The translations under genes and the position numbers were made by a program. From NCBI GenBank assembly GCA_025449115.1, contig JAHLKC010000007.1:248001-312000 (forward strand): DNA of 64,000 nucleotides, written 5' to 3'. The number at the start of each line of letters is the position of its first letter. The first letter of the stretch is position 1. Origin of the DNA: Chytridium lagenaria. Lineage: Eukaryota > Chytridiomycota > Chytridiomycetes > Chytridiales > Chytridiaceae. Of the stretch, positions 47,305-57,689 are shown in pieces. A model generated the notes under the pieces. The model was not told the origin of the DNA, did not search any database, and saw only the letters and a program-made list of their open reading frames with translations.

Positions 47305-48840
47305 TCAACCCTTGTCCCAATACCTCCCGCCTTTCATTGGAAGAGCCGGCTTCTGTTTTGGAGCAGCCTTTTTGTGTAGTAATAAATAATATTCTTTGGA
47401 GCGGCATTCTTTGAAGAAGCCTTCTTCAAACAACCTTTTTTGAGGGCGGCCTTTGCCCCTGGTCTTGCCTTTGACGGCGCTTTTCTTAACGGGCGTTGCT
47501 TTTTGCTTTGCTCCTAACAGAAGCTTGCTTCGGAGTGGCGTTGCTTTCGATGGTACCTTTCTTGAGAGCGCCTTTACCCTTGGCTTGACTTTTGACGTGT
47601 TTCCGACTGGCAGGTAATCTTCGCTCACAGCGCTATATGCGTGTGATTCTGGTATACCAAGGGTCGACAAATTCAGGGGGAACCTTATCCCAGAACTGGA
47701 AGCCTGGCTGCCTGGGGCTGCAGAGGGCCGTGGTAGCCAGCCTCCAAATAGTGTAGAATGTTTGATCGTCCCAAACCGGCAGTAAGTGAAAATAGTAATA
47801 AGAGATATGTCGTTCATATCTTGCTGTCTCTATCATTATGTCATCTGGCTCCCGCATTTGGAGAGTGTACCCTCTAACCAAAATCAGGATCCTCTTTTGC
47901 CATGATAGTGACGTTGTGTCCCTGATGCAGCAGCAGACTGAACAGACGATATACGCAGCATAAGTCTAATAACGAAGGATTGCGAACGGGACAGCTTACA
48001 GAGCGGTAGTCAGCCCTTGAACGCCAGTACTAGCGACGGTATGTTATGTACTTTTGGCGGAGATGGCCACTTTGCCTCATGTGACGCGTCGGCGTTGATT
48101 TTTTGCAAGAGAGACACGAGATCCTTTAGCGTTTTTGGAGCACGTTCTTTTGATTGGGATATGCGGTTAAGGTTGAGGAGATGCAAAGACATGATAAGCA
48201 GGTACAAATGGAGGAGGTTAAAGGCCACGACAAGTATAACATAAACATTTTACTTGTCACCTGCTTCTCGAATTTGTCACTCAAATTGTCATTCAGTGTT
48301 TATCTGTGTGTCGTGTAAGTTGCGTTGATCTTTTTAATTTATCTGTGACGGGGCTTATGAACTAAATAGACGATTAAGATTTCTTCGGTGGAAATGGCTT
48401 CCTTGCTTGATGCGACAAGTTCGGCGTTGGTCTTCTAAAGGGAGTCGCGGGATTCTTCGCGTCCTTTTGATACATTAAGGTGAGAGAATTCGGTAGGGAT
48501 GAAGTGAGGTGTCTTTCCGGTTTTATCGTCGCGTTGCAATTGCATCGGTTAGTCCCACATTATATCCCTAAAATTCGATGTTATCGGCAGTCTTCCTGTG
48601 GTACCACGACTTCCATCTTCCTTGTCCGTCAATCCCTGTGTAAAGAAACCTGCGAGCTTTTGCTCGTATCCTGAAACGCCTGAACGTTTTCCTTGGCTTC
48701 TTTGAGGTCAGTCCTCGCACCATTTACTAATGCCTTTTGCAACCTTCGGTCAGCCTTGATTGAATCAAGCAAGTCTTGCCATCAAGGCCTAATACCTCGA
48801 CCATGTTGTCGATCATACTATAAACTGAGAGAAACAATCA
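47305..48840 (-). pseudogene. decayed paralogue of the adjacent zinc metallopeptidase
   Basis: Read on the minus strand, three blocks match the intact neighbour in the same order. First, 48830-48770 encodes MIDNMVEVLGLDGK against MIENMATALDLDGK. Second, further pieces at 48720-48560 (KEAKENVQAF, TGIDGQ, ADNIEF) parallel the neighbour's KKTVAALRDN to GDNIGF region in several frames. Third, 48425-48365 encodes KTNAELVASSKEAISTEE against KKTNAERVASGKKAISTNKA. The HEAAH metal site and the NADSYRVFAGAC segment are absent between the second and third blocks, and in-frame stops are frequent. The 3' part, 47620-47305, encodes a basic Lys/Pro/Ala tail (KVKPRVKALSRKVPSKATP, KKAAPKQKPALPMKGG) analogous to the neighbour's. 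The piece at 47640-48230 has no counterpart and may be inserted sequence. Loss of the active-site exon makes this a pseudogene whatever the base-call errors. Confidence 0.65.
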
Positions 48841-48940
48841 AATATGGGAAAAGTTTAAGTGGCTAACTAATACAGAAAAGATCTGAATTCAATTTATTCT
48901 TATACTGTGAACGAAATGTAAAGTATACTAAAATCCTTAT

Positions 48941-51922
48941 TTAATAACATATGTATACGTTCTCCATAGCATCTACCGCTTCCTTTCTTTGCTGGCGGTT
49001 TTGCTGGCGTTTTGCTGGCGGTTTTGCTGCGGCTTTGCTGGCGGTTTTGCTGGAGTTTTGCTGGAGGTTTACTGGCTGCTCTTGGCGCTGGTTTTGCGGC
49101 CGCCTTTGGAGGAGGTTTGCTTTTGGGTGGGGGGTTGCGTTTAGGAGGGGCTGATTGTTTTGGGCATTAGGTCGTTTTTGAGGTCCCTTCGCGGGTCCGC
49201 CGCGAGCACCACCCTTTGGAGCACTTGGTTTAGGAGCACCTCCCTTCTTGGGTCCGCCATTTTAGGAGCCCCTCGCGTTGGTGCAGCTGTCTTCTTGGGT
49301 CCGCCGCTCTTGGGAGTAGCTTTCTTGGATCCGCCATTCTGGGAGCCCCTTTCGTTGGTGCACCTGTCTTCTTGGGTCCGCCGCTCTTGGGAGTAGCTTT
49401 CTTGGGATCCGCCATTCTTAGGAGGCCCTTTCGTTGGTGCACCTGTCTTCTTGGGTCCGCCGCTCTTTGGAGCTTTCTTGGATCCGCCATTCTTAGGAGC
49501 CCCTTTCGTTGGTGCACCTGTCTTCTTGGGTCCGCCGGTCTTGGAGCAGCTTTCTTGGATCCGCCATTCTTAGGAGCCCCTTTCGTTGGTGCACCTGTCT
49601 TCTTGGGTCCGCCGCTCTTGGGAGCAGCTTTCTTGGATCCGCCATTCTTAGGAGCCCCTTTCGTGGTGCACCGGTCTTCTTGGGTCCGCCGCTCTTGGGA
49701 GTAGCTTTCTTGGATCCGCCATTCTTAGGAGCCCCTTTCGTTGGTGCACCGGTCTTCTTGGGTCCGCCGCTCTTGGAGTAGCTTTCTTGGATCCGCCATT
49801 CTTGGGAGCCCCTTTCGTTGGTGCACCTGTCTTCTTGGGTCCGCCGCTCTTGGGGGTAGCTTTTTGGATCCGCCATTCTTAGGAGGCCCTTTCGTTGGTG
49901 CACCTGACTTCTTTGGTCCGCCGCTCTTGGGAGCTTTCTTGGATCCGCCATTCTTAGGAGCCCCTTTCGTTGGTGAACCTGTCTTCTTGGGTCCGCCGCT
50001 CTTGGGAGTAGCTTTCTTGGATCGCCATTCTTAGGAGCCCCTTTCGTTGGTGAACCTGTCTTCTTGGGTCCGCCGCTCTTGGGAGCAGCTTTCTTGGATC
50101 CGCCTTTGCTTTTGCCTCCCTTTGTTGCACCTCCCTTGGTACCTTTGTCGGCCTTAGATGCCTTGCTCTTTGCTTGCGTTTTTGGAGATTTCATGGCACT
50201 TGCTTGTTTCTTTGGCGAAGAAGGTGCTGCGCTGGCTTTTTTGAATTCTCCCGTGACCGGATCTTTAACCCATTTGGAAGCTTCGGCTTTGTTGGTGGAT
50301 ATGGCTTTTTTGCCCGATGCGACGCGTTCGGCGTTGGTCTTTTTCAGAGACACTTTCCGAGTCTTTTGCGTTTTAAGTGCGTCCTATTATTGTCGATAAG
50401 TGAAGAGGTAAGGGAGCGTCGGGTTAAAATTATGGGGATAGATGGAAGACAGGTATAAATTTGGAGATAGGGTAGATGAAATCATTATAGCATAGAACGG
50501 AATTATATAGTCAATGAGAAGGAATGCTCACCTTGAAAGTTCCTTGACTCTTGGGATCCTCCTTGTTGGCAAAGGCCTTTTTAAACTCTGCATTCATGTT
50601 ATTAACACGCTGTGCGCAATTTTTGGCGCCTCTTCGGTACAAAGTCACACCGTCGTCAAGTGCTCGACGGCGAAGAAGATCAGAACAAGCGCCGGCGAAT
50701 ACACGGTAAGAGTCAGCATTGTTGTGCATTTTCGATCTGGGCTTGTCTCTTGCGGCCTCATAAAACTCGCCTTTTTTTTTATGTCGTTGTTAGTTTATCA
50801 AAATAACTATACGTTTCGGCAAGAGCTTACCTAGGCCGTCTTTCTTCAAGTTCGAGTATTTCAAATCGGCGTCTATGATGTATATTGTGTTAGGTGTGAG
50901 ATTGAAAAAACCAAGAAACAAAAATATCAAACCAACGCAACGCTAATCAAAAGGGTGAAAAGACAATCGACTTACACATGATATCTACAACTTTCGGCGG
51001 GAGAATCTTTTCCTGTGAGTTTGTATTCTTCTCACTAAGTCCGTGTGCGGCTTCATGGATTAACATTCCGGCTCTGTCGTCGGCATTGTATTGCTTATCT
51101 CTGTACATCATATCCCCAAATCCAATGTTATCGCCGTTCTTGCTATAGTAACCTCCATTAGCACGTTGTCCCTCATTTGTCTTCTCCATCAGTCCTTGCG
51201 GTGAAACTTTGAGAATCCTGTCGTTATCTCGCAACGCCGCAACGGTTTTCTTGACTTCGCCCACGTCAGTTCTCGCACTGTTTCCAAACGCTTTTTGAAA
51301 TCTTGGGTCGGCCTTGATCTGTTCATCGGTCAGTCCTTTCTTGCCGTCGAGGTCTAACGCGGTCGCCATGTTCTCGATCATGACGTTTGCTACAAAAAAA
51401 CGGGATGAGTATGTAGGGAGTGAATGTGGAAAGTAACTATAGGGATGACGATCTTCTTACCCTTTCCTTGTGCCTCTACAAGGGTATTTTTGTTCTTTTC
51501 CCATGTGCCTGCTATTGCAGAAGCATCACCACCTGGTCCCACTACCATCTCTTGTGCTTGAGCAGGTGGAAACTGAAGGTTGATTGCAGCCGCTGGCTGG
51601 GTTCCTGCAATGACAGCCACGCCATTTTATCAGTCTTCTTCACGACCGGAAGTACAAACTCACCGCTTGCAAGCAAAAGGCCTCCTATCATCGCCGCTTT
51701 CAATCGACTCCTTCCTTTCGCGGGGGGTGGGTCGTTTTCACCGGGAGACGGATCACCTGCAATGAAGGTCAGACCAGCACTTTGGAAGTTTTGGACATTG
51801 GGCGTTAGGGAATTACCTGACACGTTAGAAATGAACAGGACCAGGGATAAGGCCAATATCACAAAGAGCAAGCCCTTTGGACGCTGACGGCGCTGCCGAG
51901 AGTCCATACTGTTGACTCTCAT
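48941..51922 (-). CDS. secreted Asp-zincin-like metallopeptidase with basic repeat tail
   Basis: An extracellular or membrane-anchored zinc protease. The start at 51920-51922 gives MRVNSMDSRQ, and the hydrophobic stretch KGLLFVILALSLVLFISNVS is a signal peptide or anchor. Catalytic exons: MIENMATALDLDGKKGLTDE, DPRFQKAFGNSARTDVGEVK, then GMLIHEAAHGLSEKNT (zinc site HExxH, about 51044-51062). A short exon has DADLKYSNLKKDGLG, whose Asp could be the third ligand. Then NADSYRVFAGACSDLLRRR follows. This layout resembles M35 and lysine-specific metallo-endopeptidases. After SLKKTNAERVASGKKAIST and KWVKDPVTGEFKKASAAP, the protein turns into a Lys/Pro/Gly/Ala/Ser-rich tail of about 350-400 residues (SGGPKKTGAPTKGAPKN, GGSKKATPK units). 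A 78-bp minisatellite encodes it. Copies of 72-77 bp shift frame in the sequence as given, so the stop (about 48941) is uncertain. Short introns separate the catalytic exons. Confidence 0.72.
49225..50110 (-). repeat. 78-bp coding minisatellite, about a dozen copies
   Basis: The unit on the plus strand begins GCCATTCTTAGGAGCCCCTT and ends GCTTTCTTGGATCC. It is 78 nt (26 codons) when complete, and several copies are 72-77 nt. On the minus strand it encodes a repeating Gly-Gly-Ser-Lys-Lys / Ser-Gly-Gly-Pro-Lys-Lys-Thr-Gly pattern in the protease tail. Confidence 0.9.
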
Positions 51923-53610
51923 CGTCCGTTCCTTTGCTCCAACTTCTTCTCTAAGCGCTGCAAAGACGCACGATTAAGGCGACGGATTACTGAGGTTGAA
52001 AGAGGGTTTACTATTTGGCTTTTTTGTGTCTGTTATGGGTTGTCTCCCTTTTGGGTGGACTCTGAAATTTTGAATTCTTTGATTTGGATTCAAAAGGGCT
52101 TGGTTGTACGCCATGGAGGCGAGGATATTGGGTACCTTCGACCTATACACGAAGTGGCGCCCGCATGCGGCCACATGGGAAGTGGTAGCAAGTGTCTGTC
52201 TTGATTCTTTGTGGGTTAAGTCTAACAGACTCTGGAAGGAATATTCTAAAGTGCACATTATTTGGTCTCCAGGTACTCTCCAATCCAAAAGGACATTCTC
52301 AAACCTTGCCTTCACTTTGAGCACACCAAAGAAAGCGTCTAATAAATAACAATATCGCTGAATGTATTTATTTATTTATTAATAAAGCAATGTGACGGAA
52401 TACGTGTGTAGCTGAGTGAGTATATCTGAGTGAGTATATAGCCTATAAATAGATGGATGGAATATTTTTATTCATGTATTTATGTACATTCGTAGTATAT
52501 AATAATAAATGTATAGTGGAGTAAATAAATTTTTTAAATAAATATTAAATATTTGTTTATTATTATTATTATTCGACGCAACAGATTTTGGTTCAACAGA
52601 TTTCAGATGAAGAAAACCGCTGTTAGTACTACTTTCTACTTTCTACTAAAAATAATATTGAAACTAAATTTACACAAAATAGAATTATCTTGGAAACTGG
52701 AAACCATGAACAAAATAAATGGCTGATCATTGGAATAATAAATAATATCCAGAAATGAAAAAAAAAGTCATACGCCTTTGATATCCTTCAGCCGGATGGG
52801 TGGGATGGATTTTGACTTGCGAATGCATGAAAAGGTCATATCCAGCCTATACCAGTCGATTCCGCTTGAGACACATTTACTTATCCACACACACGGTTAA
52901 CAGAAAGAACGCATGACACCTTATCTGAAGGAGTACGAGGTGGGTTCCTCTTATCTAGTCCCGGATTCTAATTCCCGTTTTTATTAGGTAGAGAGGCTAT
53001 CGCTCAGTCGGAGTTCTGTTTTTTCTAAAGTAATTGAAAAACTGACAATTGTATTTACATACACACTTATTTTTCTGACACAACCAAATGCTCAAACTCC
53101 GACATATCTGCGATCACTTTTGAAAAGTCAACAGATGCATGAACGATGAGCTTGATTGACGGCCGTGGAGAGCACACCAAAGTGAAGAGAAGAGAATCTC
53201 GAACCAAAAAACCACGTAGGAGAAAGAAGACAAAGGTTCGTTTGACTTAAACTCTTTGAACATTGCTCTTGTTGCGACGAATCTGGTGAGCTAGCGGCAA
53301 GTCCGCCCGAAATGCTAAACAAAATCCTCCATATTTTTTAATGACTTTTTCGCTCATCCTGCAAGGTGTATCGATTCATTCTGTACAATTTTCTAATTCT
53401 ATCAATATCAAGCGTAATTGACGGATATATGGTCACCAATAAATTAACCTCACTTATAAGATTAGGAATCCTTTACTCCACAAATAATATAATTACTTAG
53501 TGTGTTTTGGTGGAATTGAACAGTTTTTTACAAGCAATCAATCGTACACTAGATAGATCCCCACGTCGTCCGCGCTGAATGAAGATGGCGATAATTCAAC
53601 GCCTCCACCC
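51923..53610. other. intergenic, AT-rich, no gene recognised
   Basis: It contains a weak minus-strand open frame (51974-52324) without motifs, a very AT-rich stretch with TTTATTTATTTATT and ATTATTATTATT runs (52358-52580), a short duplicated GTGAGTATATCTGAGTGAGT phrase at 52414-52438, and otherwise unstructured spacer. Confidence 0.6.
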
Positions 53611-55824
53611 TTATGAAATCAATGCCCTGTTCAAAACATCAAAATGAGAATCGAAACGCCCAATCGCCACGTCCCTCGCACACATCCCAAAACTCAATCT
53701 ATGCTTCCACATCTTATCAAAAGGTAACCTTCCTAGGTTCCTTCTGTCCCATTCATCGTACACCATCATCAACCTACAACCCTCCATCGCGTCATTCCGA
53801 TGACATTTTTCAAGGAGATCAATCTCTGCGAGCCCCATCGTAATTCCCATCATCCATATTCTCTTCAATGTGGTATGCGCCCTAGCTAGCCGGAAAATCG
53901 CCGTATGCCAAGGTCGGAGGGACGCTTTGTAATCAGGCGTCAACGCCAAATCATCCGACTCAAACGAGTTGCTATGATAAGGGCACGTCTCGACTTCTCC
54001 GTCATACTCTTTGGGTACAAATGGGCAATCCTGGTATCGGGCCAAAACAAGAGTGTGCAGCTGTGGCGGTGAATTTGGGCCCAGAAAAACATCAATGAGC
54101 GGGTCAAGAGAATGCTCCTCAAAGTCAAAAGACAGATAGCGAGTTCTGCTATCCTGGATGTTGTCGAGACGTAAATCCAGATGAAGGAGGGTTGGAAGTA
54201 GAGGAAGAACCTCTGAAAGGTTTCGAAAAAACTGGCGATGAAAACCCACGTCGTCTGCGACCTGGGACCGCCCAGAAAATAGGACGAGATGCGTGAGATG
54301 GAGAGTCATTGACACATCATGCCAATCCCCATTCGACCCTTTGACGGAACAGGTTGAAGCGTTCATCGGGAAGTGGAAGAGCTACAGTTGCACGGCGTAG
54401 GGTAGGGGAATGGAGAAAGATATTGCGCATAAAGGTCTCATGCCGGGAGATCTCCGTACCGAAGAAGTGGGATCGGACTGGTACAGCGAAGGTCAAGCTC
54501 GACCAAGGCTGGACAACAGGAAGAGATGAAGAGAGAGAGGGGGTAAATGACGGGAGCTATGCCCGCTCCAGGCAGATGGAGGCGGAGTAATTTTAAGGAT
54601 AGTGATATGTGTTTTTAAACGGCCAATGACGCTTACAACAATCGCCATCAAACCTCCTTCTTCCGCTACAATAAATTCAGATTCACTTTTGACCGTAAGT
54701 GAGAATTCTGTAAGCGGGAAAGGGTCATTTAGGAAGCTCAAATAGAGCGGAATGGCGACAGCAATGGAGTGACCACTTGAAAAATGGCATGGATGGCGGA
54801 GAGTGAAGGAAATCGGGTGGGCTTGAAAACAGTTATGATTCTTTGAATAGCGAGATTATGTATAGCATGTCTGTTAAGAATTCGAATGGTCTTGAGCAAC
54901 GGGATGCTGCGGAATAGGCATGGGTGAATGAAAGCAGAAGCACAAGTACGTCGATTGTTACATTCAAGCTTTGCAGATATGGATGCGTTGGTTCCAAGTT
55001 TAAAGGGTTGGATAAATCTGACGACTCACGATAAGAAATATCATGCTGGCCCAACATATCCATCACTGATAGTGAATATTTAAGATGAAGGCGTAGCTTC
55101 GTCAGCTGCCGGAGACCCAGCAATAACAGTTTGATCAATTCGCCCGTTACTGGATGCGGCAGCTCCAGGTCCAAATGATTCAACATGCAAAAAGATGGCC
55201 TTGGACACGGATTAGTTGATAGCCCCGCTACTGAAGGCCCATCCATATTCACCACTTCCACAAAAACCTGAAGGAGATGCATGCTCTCTTGAGATGCTGA
55301 CCCATCTGTCCCTTCGTGACCCTTGACCACAACCTTCTCCATCTTGTCCACTTGAACGATCGCTTTTGCCCAATCCATCCACCCTACCGCATCACTTCTG
55401 AACCTCAAGTATATCTCTTTTAAATTCAAGCATCTTTTCATAACTTCAAGCCCGCTACTTTCTGAGGCAGTTTGGGAATCCCTATGTCTAACACATGCAT
55501 CCAGCTTGAGCATAACCTTAAAATGGCCAGCGCCATCCTATCAACTTGCTGGTTGTCGTTTGCTTGTTTAGTACTTCTCCCATCTCTGGGAAGAATCATG
55601 CTTCGCACCCCGGAGAGAGCACCACGGTTTGATGCAAAGGCGAGGAGAAATCGTGACATGGATGTCTTTGTAAAGTCCACGCTGGAGAGGAGGATGGGGA
55701 GGAGGGTTGAGCGCAAGATTGGATGGACATGGCACAGGTTGAGGAGTGTTTTGAAGGAAAGGCGGGGTGCCAGCGTGGTGATGAGGAGATCAGTAGGAAG
55801 TGTGTAGAGTGTGGGTGGCATCAA
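53611..55824 (-). CDS. F-box-like protein with leucine-rich C-terminus
   Basis: A probable SCF-type substrate receptor. The start at 55824 gives MMPPTLYTLPTDLLITTLAP and LSFKTLLNLCHVHPILRSTL, a good F-box (LP.DLL...L..L....LL.LC.V). A DRMALAILRLCSSWMHVLDI block follows. After a one-base frame change near 55450 come irregular leucine-rich segments: MKRCLNLKEIYLRFRSD, LNHLDLELPHPVTGELI, LGLRQLTKLRLHLKYS, YLQSLNVTIDVLVLLLSF. The final open frame (54366-53611) continues the same style (LTHLVLFSGRSQ, LPLLPTLLHLDLRLDNIQDS, PPQLHTLVLARYQD, LKRIWMMGITMGLAEIDL). Two frame breaks or introns lie around 54370-54830, so it could also be two genes. The target is unknown. Confidence 0.65.
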
Positions 55825-56540
55825 CTTATATTACAACCTAAGCGAGAATTTGGGATAATGAAAGTAAGAAAACATGTAGTTTCAAACTGAATTCATTATG
55901 GTTGTAAGCAACAAAAACTTACGTAAAGAGAGAATCAGCGCTTTCTTGAAATCATTCCAAAATACACTTTGCATATACACATACATACCAAAGGTATATT
56001 TTGAAAACTTGAACTGTACGATGCGAGAAAGATGTCACAAATTGGTTCATTAAGCTAGGGCTAATACAACGAAAGCGAACTCACTTTCGGTAATTGGCTT
56101 ATAAACGCGGTGATGTAGCTTGACAGAGTGCCGTTAAGCATTTTGCGAGAGAGAGCTGGCAAAGGCTTAATTGTGGAATCCGTCGAGTAAATAAACAACA
56201 AAGATTTCCATAAAGTAAATTCAATTCACTCTATTAAAAAAGAGACTATAACAGAGTGAGCCTTTCTGCCGGTCGGGAGCATAATCCAGCGCAATATTCT
56301 TAATGAAATTGAGGAATTGAAACCAGACTTTCAGCTCAGGATAAGTGCCGTATTTGGTCTATCTGTAAGAAAAGCATTACCGGAATAAAGATGGTTACTT
56401 TATTTTGCCTTCCAATTGCGCTATGCCTAAGCTGGGGAGTAGTAACCACTCCAAAATCATTTACAACTGAGTTTGTCGCTACCAGTAGTGGCAGAATTTT
56501 TTCGAGTAAGGATTTTGCTCCTTTTCATACTTAGACCACG
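55825..56540. other. intergenic between divergent genes, no gene recognised
   Basis: AT-rich 5' region shared by the F-box-like gene and bL17m. No motif-bearing frame. Confidence 0.6.
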
Positions 56541-57689
56541 ATGAAGCACGGCGTCAAGATCTTCCAAAAAAAGCTAAACAGGTCGCCAGAGCATCGGCTG
56601 GCACTGCTTCGCAACCTTTCTAGTGACCTCCTACTTCATGGGCGCATCGAGACAACGGTCCCCAAGGCCAAGTTCTTGCGGCATGCAGCTGACCAGCTCA
56701 TCGATTGGGCAAAGTCCGGTACAGAGAAGGAGCAGAAGAAGATTCATCAATTTATATTTGTAAGTGTACCGGCTGATGAATTTGCATGGCATACCGTTGG
56801 GCATTGTCGCTTAGTTCATGTTTTAAATGAGCTATTTATTTCTGACTTTTTTTTTTCATCTTTGCGACTTGGATTCTGTTTGGAACAACAGCAACATGCA
56901 TTGACGCTACCAAAGCTGAGGCTGCTGGCAGCACGGTTTGAGGGAAGAAATGGAGGCTACACTCGCATCATCAGGAACGGACTTCGAGCTAAAGGCGACA
57001 AAGCCCCTTTAGCCATTGTCGAATATGTTGATAACAAGAATGACACGATCCGTCTTCTCGCCAAGAAGCATCTCGGCAAAGTAGAAAAACGACCTCACTC
57101 AGCTTCAATCAGAGCGGTATAACATTACCAAGATCTCGATTGTTGATCCCGTCACCAAGGAACCCGTCACCGTCACCCGTCAGAAACTTCGCGCGACGTG
57201 ACATCAAAGGAAACAAAGAAGTTTGTGTGGAGGGAGGCGTTCTTGAAAAAACTTGTGAATAAGCTGCGGAAGAGTGAAATGACCGGGCCCATTGCTCAAG
57301 AAAAGGAGGCGAAGGAGTTGGAGAAGATGGAGAAGGAGAAGGATGCGAGGGATATGAAGAAATTGTTAAGGTTGCAGAACAGCATCGATGCAATGCCGGA
57401 GGACAAGAGGAAGGCTTTAGTGGAGAGGCTTTCGACAAGACCTGTTTCTGCAGACGTGTTGTTATCGAGAAAGGCGGCGGAGAGGGAGGGGAAAACTAAG
57501 ACACTCAAAATGAATGAAGATGGAAAGCTTTATTGGGCCTTATCGTCTGAGCCCAGAAGACGCTTCAATGTGGTAAATTTGACCGAAGACGAGGCTCAGC
57601 AGGATGCAGCAACATCGTCAGAGAAGAGTGGAGAGAAAGGGGGAATTTTTGGAAAGATCATTGGAGGTTTTGGGGGAAGAAAAAAGTAG
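56541..57689 (+). CDS. mitochondrial ribosomal protein bL17m with long C-terminal extension
   Basis: Large-subunit mitoribosomal protein, orthologue of bacterial L17 and yeast Mrpl8. The start at 56541 gives MKHGVKIFQKKLNRSPEHRL, then ALLRNLSSDLLLHGRIETTV, PKAKFLRHAADQLIDWAKSG: all bL17 signature residues (HRx.LLRNL, GRI.TT..+AK). A GTAAGT intron (about 56761-56892) precedes LPKLRLLAARFEGRNGGYTR, IIRNGLRAKGDKAPLAIVE. A one-base shift near 57085 leads to SERYNITKISIVDPVTKEP and QKLRAT. A second shift or TGA near 57199 leads to a Lys/Glu-rich helical extension (FVWREAFLKKLVNKLRKSEM, KEAKELEKMEKEKDARDMKK). It ends GGIFGKIIGGFGGRKK at 57689. The core is of normal length, and the extra ~190 residues exceed the bacterial form. 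A separate downstream gene is possible, but the gap between the parts is only a few bases. Confidence 0.9.

Noticed and set aside
49225..50110. CRISPR-like array
   Set aside because: The repeats are contiguous 78-bp coding units without unique spacers, in a eukaryote.
49493..50353. Stand-alone histone H1-like gene
   Set aside because: The basic repeats continue in frame from the metallopeptidase exons (KKTNAERVASGKKAIST), and no globular winged-helix domain is present.
51974..52324. 116-residue minus-strand open frame upstream of the metallopeptidase
   Set aside because: No recognisable motif, no signal peptide and no splice link to the protease start; kept as intergenic.
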